64,000 nt of DNA from an uncultured Clostridium sp. (GCA_900547475.1 URGW01000003.1:94553-158552), one strand, 5' to 3'; counted from the stretch's first letter, positions 1-9,927 are shown. The notes: a model not told the origin generated them from the sequence alone. Numbers and translations are program-made.

Positions 1-598
1 AAGTGTATAATTCCATAAGTCTATATATAGAATCTCTACTATATGATTTTTTTATTAATCTATATTTTCTACCTTTTCTTTCAACATCACTATATTCTTC
101 TCGTGTAAAATTACATGCTTTTATCCACATAATTTCATCATACAAGTCTTCACTTTTAATTTTATTAATAACTTTAGATTTTTTTGCTAACAATAATAAT
201 TCATTGTAAAAGTCTTCTGTTTTTATAAACTTATATGCTTCTTCAAAAGAAATAGTCTTTAAATTTAATTTATTTGCATTTATGTATCTTTCTGAAAAAT
301 CTTTTATTAATACCTTTACTAAATTAAACTCAACTCTTTCCTCATCAATACTAAATAATGAATAAAACTCACTTTCTTTGCTTTTTTCTTTATATAAACT
401 TTTACTATTATATAACTTTTCATCATTTGAAGATAAATATAAAATCTTATCTTCATTATATATACAATAATTATTTTCTAAATTTATAACTCTATGCAAA
501 GCTGCTACTGTCTTTCCTGTTAATGATTTTCCTTTCATTAATGAAAAGCCCATATTTTTATTATTTATAAATCTATTTTGATTTTTCGTCAATTTCAT
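1..598 (-). CDS. UvrD/HelD-like helicase, N-terminal part (runs off window)
   Basis: An open frame on the minus strand starts at an ATG at 598 and reads without a stop to base 1 (about 199 codons). A GTAGGTG-type ribosome site lies just upstream. The first residues (KNQNRFINNKNMGFSLMKG) run into a Walker A loop of the form GKSLTGKT at about residues 23-30. This arrangement, a Q near the N-terminus followed by a P-loop and then 'NNYCIYNEDKILYL', is typical of superfamily 1 UvrD/HelD-like helicases. The remaining motifs lie beyond the window, so the exact subfamily cannot be told. It is convergent with nothing visible and is separated from nfnB by a terminator. Confidence 0.7.
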   Translation of the reverse strand, partial: MKLTKNQNRFINNKNMGFSLMKGKSLTGKTVAALHRVINLENNYCIYNEDKILYLSSNDEKLYNSKSLYKEKSKESEFYSLFSIDEERVEFNLVKVLIKDFSERYINANKLNLKTISFEEAYKFIKTEDFYNELLLLAKKSKVINKIKSEDLYDEIMWIKACNFTREEYSDVERKGRKYRLIKKSYSRDSIYRLMELYT

Positions 599-635
599 AA
601 TTACACCTACTATCATACTTCCCATTATTATAAAG

Positions 636-667
636 AAAAACCCCAAAGAAAGAACATAACTTTGGAG
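636..667 (-). terminator. Intrinsic terminator after nfnAB
   Basis: On the minus strand an 8-bp stem (CTCCAAAG with CTTTGGGG, one G-U pair) is followed by a T-rich run. It lies 50 bp behind the nfnB stop codon and would end the nfnA-nfnB transcript. Confidence 0.75.
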
Positions 668-716
668 TTATAAAATAATTTTATTCATTTATTGATAAAA
701 AGTCAATTAATTCTAC

Positions 717-2114
717 TTATTTATTACTTAAATATTCATCTATTGCAACAGCTGCCTTTTTTCCTGCTCCCATTGCTAAAATAACAGTTGCAGCACCTGT
801 AACTGCATCTCCCCCAGCATAAACACCTTCTTTTGTTGTAAGTCCTGTTTCTTCATCAGCAACTATGCATTTCCACTTATTAGTTTCTAAACCTTTAGTT
901 GTTGAAGAAATTAAAGGATTTGGAGATGTTCCAAGAGACATTATAACAGTGTCTACATCCATAACAAACTCTGAATTTTCTTTAACTACTGGTCTTCTTC
1001 TTCCAGAAGCATCAGGTTCTCCAAGTTCCATTTTAACACACTTCATTCCTGTAACCCATCCATTTTCATCTGTTAAAATCTCTGTAGGATTAGTTAATAC
1101 ATCAAATATTACCCCTTCCTCTTTTGCATGATGAACTTCCTCAAGTCTTGCTGGTAATTCTGATTCACTTCTTCTATATATAATATGAGTCTCTGCACCA
1201 AGTCTTAATGCTGTTCTAGCTGCATCCATGGCAACATTTCCTCCACCAACTACAGCTACCTTATTTCCAACCTTAACTGGTGTATGATATTCATCTTTAA
1301 ATGCTTTCATTAAGTTTACTCTTGTCAAAAATTCATTTGCTGAAAATACTCCATTTGAATTTTCACCTGGTATTCCCATAAATTTTGGTAGTCCAGCACC
1401 TGATCCTATAAATACAGCCTCAAACCTTTCATCTTCAATTAATGAATCTATTGTAACTGTTCTTCCTACAACTACATTAGTTTCGATTTTAACTCCTAGT
1501 TTTTTAATATTTTCAATTTCAGATTTTACTACTTCTTCCTTTGGTAATCTAAATTCAGGTATACCATATACTAAAACTCCACCTGCTTCATGTAAAGCCT
1601 CAAATATAGTAACATCATAACCTTTTTTAGCTAAATCTCCTGCACAAGTAAGTCCTGCTGGTCCTGAACCTATTACAGCTACCTTTTTACCTTTTGATTC
1701 TTCTTTATCAGAAAGATCAACATTATTATATCTTGCCCAATCAGCAGTAAATTTTTCTAGTTTTCCAATAGCAACTGGTTCACCCTTTATTCCTAGCACA
1801 CATTTTCCTTCACACTGCGACTCCTGTGGACATACTCTTCCACAAACAGCTGGTAATGCACTATATTTTGCAATTTCTTTTGCTGCTCCTTCAAAATCTC
1901 CATCTTTAACATGAGATATAAATCCTGGTATATCTATTGATACTGGACATCCATTTACACATTTTGGATTTTTACACCCTAAACATCTACTTGCTTCATC
2001 TAAAGCTCTTTCTTCATCATATCCTAAGCAAACTTCATCAAAGTTTTTTGCTCTTACACTAGCTTCTTGTTCCCTTACAGGTATTCTTTTCATTCTATCT
2101 ACTACTTTATTCAT
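717..2114 (-). CDS. nfnB: NADPH-dependent glutamate synthase-like subunit (NfnB large subunit)
   Basis: A 465-residue GltA-like flavoprotein. Cysteines 44, 47, 52 and 56 and cysteines 91, 95, 101 and 105 form the two N-terminal [4Fe-4S] cluster motifs. A GSGPAG FAD-binding loop follows at about 149-154, and a second Rossmann motif (GGGNVAMDAA) binds NADPH. Length and partner fit the large subunit of NfnAB, which in clostridia bifurcates electrons between NAD, NADP and ferredoxin. The start codon overlaps the nfnA stop as TAATG, so translation is probably coupled. A free-standing glutamate synthase small subunit is the alternative, but no large glutamate synthase gene is adjacent. Confidence 0.88.
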   Translation of the reverse strand: MNKVVDRMKRIPVREQEASVRAKNFDEVCLGYDEERALDEASRCLGCKNPKCVNGCPVSIDIPGFISHVKDGDFEGAAKEIAKYSALPAVCGRVCPQESQCEGKCVLGIKGEPVAIGKLEKFTADWARYNNVDLSDKEESKGKKVAVIGSGPAGLTCAGDLAKKGYDVTIFEALHEAGGVLVYGIPEFRLPKEEVVKSEIENIKKLGVKIETNVVVGRTVTIDSLIEDERFEAVFIGSGAGLPKFMGIPGENSNGVFSANEFLTRVNLMKAFKDEYHTPVKVGNKVAVVGGGNVAMDAARTALRLGAETHIIYRRSESELPARLEEVHHAKEEGVIFDVLTNPTEILTDENGWVTGMKCVKMELGEPDASGRRRPVVKENSEFVMDVDTVIMSLGTSPNPLISSTTKGLETNKWKCIVADEETGLTTKEGVYAGGDAVTGAATVILAMGAGKKAAVAIDEYLSNK

Positions 2115-3004
2115 TACTTATGTCCTCCGCATCCGCAACCTTCTCTATGGTGTGTGTCGCCTTCTTCTAACTTAAGCATAGCTCTTCCCTCTTCGCTTTT
2201 ATAAAGAGATTGCCTTCTCATACTTTCATCAAAATTTACAAGATGTCCATCAAATTCTGGGCCATCAACACATGCAAATTTAACTTCATCTCCTACTGTA
2301 ACCCTACAAGCACCACACATACCTGTACCATCAACCATAATAGGATTTAAACTTACTGTAGTTTTTATTTCAAGCTCCTTAGTAAGCATTGACATAAATT
2401 TCATCATTATCATAGGCCCTATAACAACAGCATGATCATACTTTTTACCTTTATTATTTACTAAATCTAATAAACAATCTGTAACCCTACCATTAAATCC
2501 ATAAGAACCATCATCAGTAGATATATATAGATTTTTAGCTACTCTTCTCATTTCTTCTTCTAATATTACTAACTCTTTATTTCTAGCCCCAATAATAACA
2601 TCAACATCAATATTATTATCATAAAACCATTTTACTTGTGGATAAACAGGTGCTGCACCTACACCTCCAGCTACAAATAAAACATTTTTATTTCTAAGTT
2701 CATCTAAGTCTTCATGTATAAATTCACTTGGTTGACCTAATGGCCCAACAAAGTCTTGTACATAATCACCTACTTCAAAGCCTGCAAGTTCTTTTGTAGC
2801 GTATCCAACAGTTTGGAAAACTATTGTAACAGTTCCATTCTCTCTATCATAATCGGCAATAGTTAAAGGGATTCTTTCCCCTTTATCATTATTTTTTATA
2901 ATAATGAATTGCCCAGGCTGAGCTGATTTAGCTACTCTTGGAGCCTCAATATCCATTAAATATATGTTTTCCGTTAATAATCTTTTACTTGTTATCTTAT
3001 ACAC
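2114..3004 (-). CDS. nfnA: Sulfide/dihydroorotate dehydrogenase-type FAD/NAD protein (NfnA small subunit)
   Basis: Contains an FNR-like FAD domain (PGQFIII near residue 35), an NAD loop (VAGGVGAAP near 117) and a C-terminal [2Fe-2S] site with Cys at about 235, 238 and 250, as in NfnA and PyrK-like proteins. It is the first gene of the nfnA-nfnB pair. An upstream in-frame ATG at 3019 has no visible ribosome site. The GTG at 3004 has GGGGG eight bases upstream and gives the family's usual start (M-Y-K-I), so it is preferred. Together with NfnB it should balance NADPH, NADH and reduced ferredoxin in the cytoplasm. Confidence 0.85.
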   Translation of the reverse strand: MYKITSKRLLTENIYLMDIEAPRVAKSAQPGQFIIIKNNDKGERIPLTIADYDRENGTVTIVFQTVGYATKELAGFEVGDYVQDFVGPLGQPSEFIHEDLDELRNKNVLFVAGGVGAAPVYPQVKWFYDNNIDVDVIIGARNKELVILEEEMRRVAKNLYISTDDGSYGFNGRVTDCLLDLVNNKGKKYDHAVVIGPMIMMKFMSMLTKELEIKTTVSLNPIMVDGTGMCGACRVTVGDEVKFACVDGPEFDGHLVNFDESMRRQSLYKSEEGRAMLKLEEGDTHHREGCGCGGHK

Positions 3005-3080
3005 CTTAATAACCCCCATAATTTTCTTATGTTATATATTTATAACTAAATTTTAAATTTAGAATCTTTATTATGAGTTT

Positions 3081-3122
3081 AAGAATGCACCTTTAAATTT
3101 CTTTACTTAAAAATGCATTCTT
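3081..3122. terminator. Hairpin behind alcohol dehydrogenase, weak terminator candidate
   Basis: Nine-base arms AAGAATGCA and TGCATTCTT flank an AT-rich loop between the adh stop and nfnA. Neither side carries a long T run, so termination is uncertain. It may be a processing or partial termination site. Confidence 0.35.
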
Positions 3123-3139
3123 AAATCATAAACTATTTA

Positions 3140-4306
3140 TTAAAAATCTACTTTATTTCCATAGAATGTACATGAAAGAAGCTTTTCCATAGTTTCATCA
3201 TCAATTGTCCTTGGATTAGATCCAGTACATGCATCTAAAACTGCATTATGAGCTATATGTTTAACATTAGCTAAGAAATCTTCTTCAGTTACTCCATATT
3301 CTTTCATTGATGATGGAATATTTAATGCTACATTAAATTCATTTATTTTTGCTATTAATGAATCTGTTAGTTCAGCCTCTGTATTTCCTTGTAATTTTAG
3401 CATTCTTGCTATATCTGCATATCTACCTTCACATTCTGTTCTATTATATTGAATTACATATGGTAAGAATATTGCATTTGCACATCCATGTGGAATATGG
3501 AATACTGCTCCAACCTTATGAGCCATTGAGTGTACTATTCCTAATAAAGCGTTACTAAATGCCATACCAGCCAAACATTGTGCTTCATGCATTAAATTTC
3601 TAGCTTCTACATCACCTTCAAAAGACTTAACTAAATTTTCATTAACCATATCAATAGCCTTTAAAGCCAATGGATCTGAAAAATTTGATCTTAATGAAGC
3701 TGTATATGCTTCTATTGCATGTGTTAATGCATCCATTCCAGTATGAGCAACAAGCTTAGCTGGCATTGTTTGTGCTAGCTCTGGATCAACTATTGCGATA
3801 TCTGGAGTTATATTAAAATCAGCTAAAGGATACTTAATCTTAGCTTTATAGTCAGTAATTACAGAAAAAGCAGTTACTTCTGTTGCAGTTCCTGAAGTTG
3901 ATGGTATTGCTACAAATTTAGCCTTTTGTCTTAATTCAGGTAAACCAAAAGGCACAACAGCTTGTTCAAAAGTAAAGTCAGGATACTCATAAAAAATCCA
4001 CATAGCCTTTGCTGCATCTATTGGTGATCCTCCTCCCATAGCTACTATCCAATCTGGCTCAAAATCCCTCATTACAGCTGCCCCATTCATAACAGTTTCA
4101 ACTGATGGGTCTGGTTCTACTCCTTCTATTAACTTAACTTCTATTCCAGCTTCCTTTAAATAACTTTCTACTTTATCTAGGAACCCAAATTTTTTCATTG
4201 AGCCTCCACCTACAACAACTACAGCTCTTTTTCCTTTTAAAGTTTTTAATACTTCTAAAGAACCTTTCCCATGATAAATATCTCTTGGTAATGTAAATCT
4301 TGCCAT
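3140..4306 (-). CDS. Iron-containing alcohol dehydrogenase (butanol dehydrogenase type)
   Basis: A 388-residue member of the Fe-ADH family, the usual full length. Visible signatures are the nucleotide-binding GGGSPIDAAKA near residue 92, the metal-binding block TGMDALTHAIEAY, and HSMAHKVGAVFHIPHG with conserved histidines. Members reduce aldehydes to alcohols with NAD(P)H during solvent or mixed-acid fermentation. It is a single-gene unit with a strong GAGGAG ribosome site. The substrate (ethanol, butanol, propanediol or other) cannot be told from sequence by eye. Confidence 0.85.
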   Translation of the reverse strand: MARFTLPRDIYHGKGSLEVLKTLKGKRAVVVVGGGSMKKFGFLDKVESYLKEAGIEVKLIEGVEPDPSVETVMNGAAVMRDFEPDWIVAMGGGSPIDAAKAMWIFYEYPDFTFEQAVVPFGLPELRQKAKFVAIPSTSGTATEVTAFSVITDYKAKIKYPLADFNITPDIAIVDPELAQTMPAKLVAHTGMDALTHAIEAYTASLRSNFSDPLALKAIDMVNENLVKSFEGDVEARNLMHEAQCLAGMAFSNALLGIVHSMAHKVGAVFHIPHGCANAIFLPYVIQYNRTECEGRYADIARMLKLQGNTEAELTDSLIAKINEFNVALNIPSSMKEYGVTEEDFLANVKHIAHNAVLDACTGSNPRTIDDETMEKLLSCTFYGNKVDF

Positions 4307-4432
4307 ATCTTTCTCCTCCTCAAAACCCTTTAATTAATACACATTTATACTATATTTTAAAAATATCACTTTATTAGTAATATAAATTAATTATACCATA
4401 AAATTACTAAATTGAAATATATTTTTAGACAT

Positions 4433-4486
4433 AAAAAGATACCTAAAGACAACTTTCATAAAAAGTTAACCTTTAGGTATCTTTTT
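4433..4486. terminator. Bidirectional terminator after nrnA
   Basis: Arms AAAAAGATACCTAAAG and CTTTAGGTATCTTTTT pair over 16 bp, with A- and T-rich flanks on both sides. It lies 6 bp behind the nrnA stop codon. Confidence 0.85.
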
Positions 4487-4491
4487 GCATT

Positions 4492-5463
4492 TTATTCTTT
4501 TCCTTTGTTATCTTCCTTGTACCTTTTAGAATTATTATCAAGAGCTTCTATTATTTCATCAACTTTTTTCCAATTTGCAAGAGTTGCACCAGCAGCTAAC
4601 ATATGACCACCACCTCCAAAGATAGATGCAACATCATTAACTCTAGGTCCATTAGATCTAAATTCACAAAAAATCGAACCATCTTCTTTTTCTACAAAGA
4701 AATTCCAATTATTTATTCCCGAAGTATCTTGAAGAGCATTCACCATTCTTGCAGCTTTTATTGGCTCTAAACCATATTTTTTAGCTATTTCATTTTTTAC
4801 TTTTAAATACGCCATTCCATTTTTAGTAGTTACATAGTTACTATAAATATATCCTAAGAATTTTAACTCTGTTTCTTCTCTTTTATACATATTTGCATAA
4901 ATTTCTTTTGTTTCTAAGTCAAAAGTAATTTTAGATAACTTTTCAAATAAATTAGTTGGATTATCTATATATAAAAATCTTCCTGTATCTCCAACTATAC
5001 CTGTAAATAAAGCACGTCTTCCTTCTTTATCTATTTTTAATTTATCTTCATTAGCTAAATATAAATCTAAAATCATTTCACTACAAGAAGAATAATTTGT
5101 ATCTACCCATGTTAAATTTTCAAATGGAACGTCAAAAGGTTTATGATGATCAATTTTAATTATATAACCACAGTTATTAAATGATTGATTGTCAACTCTT
5201 TCTTTATTAGCTACATCTACTATAATAGCTAATGAATCTTTATTTAATTCAATTTCTTCATCCATAACATTTATATATTCTAAATTTTTTAAATGTTCAC
5301 CTAATAATACTACCTTTTTATTAGGATATGTATTTTCTATTATACTTTTTAGAGCAGTTTGTGAACTATATGAATCTGGATCTGGAAAAACATGACGATA
5401 TATTGCTATAGTATCATATTCTTCAATTTTTTTTATTATATTTTCAATCAATTTTTCCCGCAT
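4492..5463 (-). CDS. nrnA: DHH-family phosphoesterase, NrnA type
   Basis: A 323-residue protein with a DHH domain (PDPDS near residue 27, then the KIDHHKP motif) and a C-terminal DHHA1 domain ending in GGGGHMLAAGAT. The layout and length match bacterial NrnA, a bifunctional nano-RNase and 3'-phosphoadenosine 5'-phosphate phosphatase of RNA turnover. An AGGAGG ribosome site precedes the ATG. It stands alone between terminators. A pGpG or c-di-AMP phosphodiesterase of the same fold cannot be excluded by eye. Confidence 0.82.
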   Translation of the reverse strand: MREKLIENIIKKIEEYDTIAIYRHVFPDPDSYSSQTALKSIIENTYPNKKVVLLGEHLKNLEYINVMDEEIELNKDSLAIIVDVANKERVDNQSFNNCGYIIKIDHHKPFDVPFENLTWVDTNYSSCSEMILDLYLANEDKLKIDKEGRRALFTGIVGDTGRFLYIDNPTNLFEKLSKITFDLETKEIYANMYKREETELKFLGYIYSNYVTTKNGMAYLKVKNEIAKKYGLEPIKAARMVNALQDTSGINNWNFFVEKEDGSIFCEFRSNGPRVNDVASIFGGGGHMLAAGATLANWKKVDEIIEALDNNSKRYKEDNKGKE

Positions 5464-5502
5464 TTTTAATACCTCCTAAAAATAAAATTTAAATATTTAA
5501 TA

Positions 5503-5536
5503 AAAAAATCCCCCACTTAGATAAACTAAGCAGGGC
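5503..5536 (-). terminator. Terminator of the ABC importer operon
   Basis: On the minus strand CCCTGCTTAG pairs with CTAAGTGGGG and is followed by a run of seven T. It lies 28 bp past the solute-binding protein stop codon. Confidence 0.8.
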
Positions 5537-5563
5537 ATAAATAAAGTTATACATTTTTATGTA

Positions 5564-6892
5564 TTATTGACGGCTTATTGAAGTTTCAACTTGTGAATTC
5601 ATTTCTTCTAACATAGCATCAACATCATCTGAAGTTCCAGTAACATAAGATGCATATTTTTCTTCAGCAACTGTTCTTGCTGATTGAGCATTATTTACTG
5701 CAGGAGTAAAGTAAGCGTAGTTTAATGATTCCTTAGCAACCTCGTAAATTTTACCATATAAAGAGTTGCTATCAGCTAATACTTCTTGAACTATAGTTGA
5801 ATCTTGAGCTGATTTTCTAACTGGTAAATAACCAGTAGCTGTTGCAAACTTAGCTGTATTTTCAGTATTAGTTGCAAATTTAATAAATTCATAAGCAGCA
5901 TATTGAGCTTCTGAAGAAACATCGTTAGTTACAAATAAAGAAGCACCTTGTTGGATAACAGCTTTATCTTTTCCTTCAAAATGAGGAACTTCTACTACAG
6001 CAATTTCAAAAGCACCATTAGTGTTTATATGAGCAAATCCAGCTGAAGATCCTTGATAAGCTAAAACCTTTTGATTTGAGAATGGTCCTGATAAGAATTT
6101 ATCTTCACCAGCTACTCTAAATGCACCACTTTGAGTGTTTTCTCTAAAGAATTGCATAAACTCCTTAGACCAATCGTTAACAACATTTATTTTTCCATCT
6201 AATTGAACAAAGTCTTTTCCATCTGCTTTTAAACTAGAAATAAATGCATTTGAGCTTGAGTCAAATCCAAATCCTGCTATTCCTAATTCAGTTTGACATT
6301 TTTCTGATATTTCTGCTAACTTTGCAAAGGTTAAATCTTTTAAATCATCTACAGTATATCCTAATTGTTCTAATAAAGTCTTATTAACATATAAAACTTC
6401 TGTAGATTTAGTCATTGGAAGTCCATATATTTTATTTTCTCCCCATTGTGATAACTCATTAATAAAATCTGGAATAAAGTCATTCTTTAAGTCTTCTGCC
6501 ATTCCTACAGTTTCATTTTCAACATATGGTGTTAAGTCTACAACCTTATTATCATTAATAAGACCTGTAGCTGCATCTGGATAAACATTAACTATAGCTG
6601 GTAAAGTATTTGATTGAGACGCTGCTATAACCTTTTTGTTTAAGTCCGCAATACTACCTTGGCCTGAAGCCTTAACTGTTATTCCTTGAGTGTTTGAACT
6701 ATTAAAGTCATCAACTATAGTTTGTAACACTTCTGCTTGTTTTCCAGTCATATAATGCCACATTTCAATTGTTACTGGTTCTTGTAATTCTGTAACGATC
6801 TTCTCGCTTGATGAATCACTTTTTGAGCACCCTGTTAATGCTGTAGCTGCAACTATTGCAGTCATTAAAGATGCTAATAATCTTCTTTTCAT
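5564..6892 (-). CDS. ABC importer solute-binding lipoprotein (UgpB-like)
   Basis: A lysine/arginine-rich signal peptide ends in the lipobox LTGC, so the protein should be lipid-anchored outside the membrane. The mature part shows the family-1 sugar-binding protein pattern (TIEMWHYMTGKQ near the N-terminus) resembling glycerol-3-phosphate-binding UgpB. The frame extends to a GTG at 6901, but AGAGGTG lies correctly in front of the ATG at 6892. It is the last gene of the importer operon, after a 175-bp AT-rich spacer that contains a repeated ATAATTAAAGCATT. The substrate is inferred only: glycerol 3-phosphate or a sugar. Confidence 0.8.
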   Translation of the reverse strand: MKRRLLASLMTAIVAATALTGCSKSDSSSEKIVTELQEPVTIEMWHYMTGKQAEVLQTIVDDFNSSNTQGITVKASGQGSIADLNKKVIAASQSNTLPAIVNVYPDAATGLINDNKVVDLTPYVENETVGMAEDLKNDFIPDFINELSQWGENKIYGLPMTKSTEVLYVNKTLLEQLGYTVDDLKDLTFAKLAEISEKCQTELGIAGFGFDSSSNAFISSLKADGKDFVQLDGKINVVNDWSKEFMQFFRENTQSGAFRVAGEDKFLSGPFSNQKVLAYQGSSAGFAHINTNGAFEIAVVEVPHFEGKDKAVIQQGASLFVTNDVSSEAQYAAYEFIKFATNTENTAKFATATGYLPVRKSAQDSTIVQEVLADSNSLYGKIYEVAKESLNYAYFTPAVNNAQSARTVAEEKYASYVTGTSDDVDAMLEEMNSQVETSISRQ

Positions 6893-7076
6893 TTGCTTCA
6901 CCTCTAAAACCTAATAATTTATATATATATTTAAGAAAAGATGACTAAAAGATAAAGTATTAAATTTTCATATATACATAATTAAAGCATTTAAAAATAA
7001 CTTTCATAATAAATAATTAAAGCATTAATATTTTAACTTTTAATTCAAACTTTTCCTATATATCTAACTTTTTATA

Positions 7077-7904
7077 TTATCCCTTTATTCCACCAATAGA
7101 TATACCATTCATAATCTTCTTGTGTAAGAACATATAAATTACAACTATTGGCATTGTAATTATTGTAGATGCAGCCATTAATAATTCGTATCTATTTCCT
7201 ACATCTGATTGGAATGCAGTTAATCCATTAGCAAGCAATCTCATATTATCACTATTTGTAACAAGTAATGGCCATAAGAATGCATTCCATGAGTTTATAC
7301 CTACTAATATACAAATTGTAATAATTGATGGCTTAGCCATAGGTACAACTATTCTCCATAAAAACTTCCAATCACTTGCACCATCTATTTTTGCTGCATA
7401 ATATAATTGTTTTGGAATCTTTAAGAAGAATTCTCTAAGCATATAAATATATAATACATTTGCCATGTAAGGTACAAATAATGCTGAATAACTATCAATT
7501 AAATTTAATGTTGAAATTGTTTTAAAGTTAGTTACTATTAATACTTCTCCTGGTATCATCATTGAAGCTAAGAAAATAGCAAATATTAAATCCCTTCCCT
7601 TAAACTCAAGATGTGAAAAAGCAAATGCTGATAATATTGAAATTACAACTGTACTAACAATACTTAAAGCTGTAACTATTATTGTATTTATAAAATATCT
7701 TCCAAAAGGAGCCATTGCTAATGCAGTACTAAAGTTATCCCACATAAAGTTTTCTGGAAACATTGTTGGTGGTGTTTGAATAACTTCAAAACTTGACTTT
7801 AAAGACGATGCTATCATCCAATAAAATGGGAATAGCGTTATAATAGCAAAGACAACTAATAAGAAGTATTTAATGAATGCTTTAAAATTATTTTTATTTT
7901 TCAT
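7077..7904 (-). CDS. ABC importer permease, MalG/UgpE type
   Basis: A 275-residue membrane protein with about six hydrophobic segments. The EAA loop (YYAAKIDGASDWKFLWRIVVPMAKP) near residue 170 contacts the ATPase. It is typical of the second permease of carbohydrate ABC importers. It lies 11 bp behind the first permease gene, and a 184-bp spacer separates it from the solute-binding protein gene. No other feature is seen in that spacer. Confidence 0.85.
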   Translation of the reverse strand: MKNKNNFKAFIKYFLLVVFAIITLFPFYWMIASSLKSSFEVIQTPPTMFPENFMWDNFSTALAMAPFGRYFINTIIVTALSIVSTVVISILSAFAFSHLEFKGRDLIFAIFLASMMIPGEVLIVTNFKTISTLNLIDSYSALFVPYMANVLYIYMLREFFLKIPKQLYYAAKIDGASDWKFLWRIVVPMAKPSIITICILVGINSWNAFLWPLLVTNSDNMRLLANGLTAFQSDVGNRYELLMAASTIITMPIVVIYMFLHKKIMNGISIGGIKG

Positions 7905-7915
7905 ATTTACACCTC

Positions 7916-8788
7916 TTAGTAATGAATCTTATTACGAGCAACTGTTTTTTGTACTAAAGTAACAGTTAATATTATAATTAATAGAACAACTGAAGCAGCA
8001 AATGCTAGTGGGAAATCTTGATCTCCATAGAATCTATCAATTATATATCTAACAACAGTTGAAACTGCACCATCTAATGTACGTCCTCCAAATAGAACAT
8101 AAACTTCTGTGTAAACTTTAAAAGCAGCTATTAAACTAATAACATATGTATAAGCAATCATAGGAGAAACTAATTTAACAGTTATCTTTCTAAATATAGT
8201 TCCATTTGTAGCCTGATCTATTTTAGCAGCTTGATAATATTGTGGATTTATTGATGCAATACCTGTAGTTAATATTAAGGTATTAAAAGCTAAACTCTTC
8301 CACACTGCAAATATTATTAATGCTATCATTGCATATTTAGGATCATTAAGCCAGTTTATAGGATCTACTCCTATTTTCCCTAATAAGAAATTAATAATTC
8401 CATATTCAGAGTTAAATAACCAAGACCATACTATCCCTATAGCAACCAATGAAGTTACATAAGGTAAAAAGTAAACACTTTGGAATATACCTCTTACTTT
8501 TTCATTCTTTATATTAGCTAAAGCATTAGCTATTAATAAAGAAATAAATACCGATAAAGCTGGAACTATTGCAGCATAAATTACAGTATTAAATAAAGAT
8601 TGTATAAACCTTTTGTCTTCAAATAGATATTTATATGATCCAAATCCAAAAACAAATCCACTAGCTTTAGTTTCATCAAAACTAAAAATTATTGTATTAA
8701 TTATAGGATAAAATACAAAAACAGCAAGTATTATAAGTGCAGGTAGTAAATATATATATCCCTTAAATTTATTTGTCTTCTTTAGCAT
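7916..8788 (-). CDS. ABC importer permease, MalF/UgpA type
   Basis: A 290-residue protein with six predicted membrane segments and an EAA loop (YYQAAKIDQATNGTIFRKITVKL) near residue 185. Its start overlaps the ATPase stop codon by a few bases, which indicates translational coupling. It forms the heterodimeric channel with the MalG-type protein encoded next. Confidence 0.85.
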   Translation of the reverse strand: MLKKTNKFKGYIYLLPALIILAVFVFYPIINTIIFSFDETKASGFVFGFGSYKYLFEDKRFIQSLFNTVIYAAIVPALSVFISLLIANALANIKNEKVRGIFQSVYFLPYVTSLVAIGIVWSWLFNSEYGIINFLLGKIGVDPINWLNDPKYAMIALIIFAVWKSLAFNTLILTTGIASINPQYYQAAKIDQATNGTIFRKITVKLVSPMIAYTYVISLIAAFKVYTEVYVLFGGRTLDGAVSTVVRYIIDRFYGDQDFPLAFAASVVLLIIILTVTLVQKTVARNKIHY

Positions 8789-9825
8789 TTTGTTATGAAC
8801 TCCTCACTTTCAGCATCAAACACATAACTCTTGCCTGTCTTTGGCTTAATTATTAACTCAGCACCTTCATCAATAAAGAACTCTTTATCAACTAACATTT
8901 TGTATTTACTACCATTATGATCTAATGTTAATAATCTTTCTCTACCTAATATTTCTACTGTAACAACTTTAGTTTTTAATCCTTTATCTGCTACCTCAAA
9001 ATCTTCTGCTCTTACCCCTAAAATAACCTTTGACTTATTCTTAGGTAAGTTTTCTATTGTTAAGGAATCAATAATAGCTGTTCCTTCTTTACATTCTAAA
9101 TTTATAAAGTTCATTTCTGGACTTCCTATAAAAGATGCAACAAATTTATTTACTGGATTCATATATATATCACTAGGTGATGAAACTTGTTGTATTGCAC
9201 CATCTTTCATCAGTACAATTTCATCTGAAATAGACATAGCCTCTTCTTGGTCATGAGTTACGAATATAGCTGTAACTCCAGTTTCCTTTTGAATTCTTCT
9301 AATTTCTTGTCTTGTTTCAACTCTTAACTTTGTATCTAAGTTTGACAAAGGCTCATCAAGAAGTAAAATGTCTGGCTTCTTTGCTAATGCTCTTGCAATA
9401 GCAACTCTTTGTTGTTGCCCTCCTGAAAGTTGAGCTGGCTTTTTATCTAATTGACTTTCAATTTTTACAATCTTAGCAACTTCTAAAGCTCTCTTTTCTG
9501 CTTCTGCTTTATCCCACTTTAAATTTTTTAGAGGAAATAATATATTTTCTCTTACAGTCATATGTGGATATAATGCATAATTTTGGAATACTAATCCTAT
9601 TCCTAACTCTTCTGGTTCTAATCCAGTTACATCCCTATCTCCAAAATAAATCTTTCCACTATGTGGTTTATGAATTCCTGAGATAGTAAATAATGTTGTT
9701 GATTTTCCTGATCCTGAAGGTCCTAATAATGAAACTAACTTTCCTTTCGGAATTTGTAAAGTAACTTCATTAAGTGCCTTAAAATCTCCAAATTTTACAA
9801 CTAGTTTCTCTAGTTTTATTCCCAT
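8782..9825 (-). CDS. ABC importer ATPase, UgpC/MsmK type
   Basis: A 347-residue ATPase with Walker A GPSGSGKST near residue 34, signature LSGGQQQRVAIARAL, Walker B ILLLDEPLSNLD, and a C-terminal TOBE-like regulatory domain of about 110 residues as in MalK and UgpC. The first ORF of the four-gene operon, with TGAGGTG in front of the ATG. Because plsY (glycerol-3-phosphate acyltransferase) is the next neighbour, glycerol 3-phosphate import is attractive but unproven. Confidence 0.85.
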   Translation of the reverse strand: MGIKLEKLVVKFGDFKALNEVTLQIPKGKLVSLLGPSGSGKSTTLFTISGIHKPHSGKIYFGDRDVTGLEPEELGIGLVFQNYALYPHMTVRENILFPLKNLKWDKAEAEKRALEVAKIVKIESQLDKKPAQLSGGQQQRVAIARALAKKPDILLLDEPLSNLDTKLRVETRQEIRRIQKETGVTAIFVTHDQEEAMSISDEIVLMKDGAIQQVSSPSDIYMNPVNKFVASFIGSPEMNFINLECKEGTAIIDSLTIENLPKNKSKVILGVRAEDFEVADKGLKTKVVTVEILGRERLLTLDHNGSKYKMLVDKEFFIDEGAELIIKPKTGKSYVFDAESEEFITKC

Positions 9826-9897
9826 TGATAATTCACCTCATGTTTTTTAATACATATACTATTAAATACAAAAATCCATAGACTTTCGCGCTATTAC

Positions 9898-9927
9898 AGA
9901 ATACGACAATATCTTTGTCTTTGTCAA
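9898..9927 (-). promoter_or_regulatory. Promoter of the ABC importer operon
   Basis: On the minus strand TTGACA (9922-9927) and TATTCT (9898-9903) are 18 bp apart, about 75 bp before the ATPase start. The sequence right after the -10 (GTAATAGCGCGAAAG) is unusually GC-rich for this region and could be an operator. Confidence 0.6.

Noticed and set aside
3..209. 68-residue plus-strand ORF at the window start
   Set aside because: It is antisense to the better-supported helicase fragment on the minus strand, which has a P-loop and a ribosome site.
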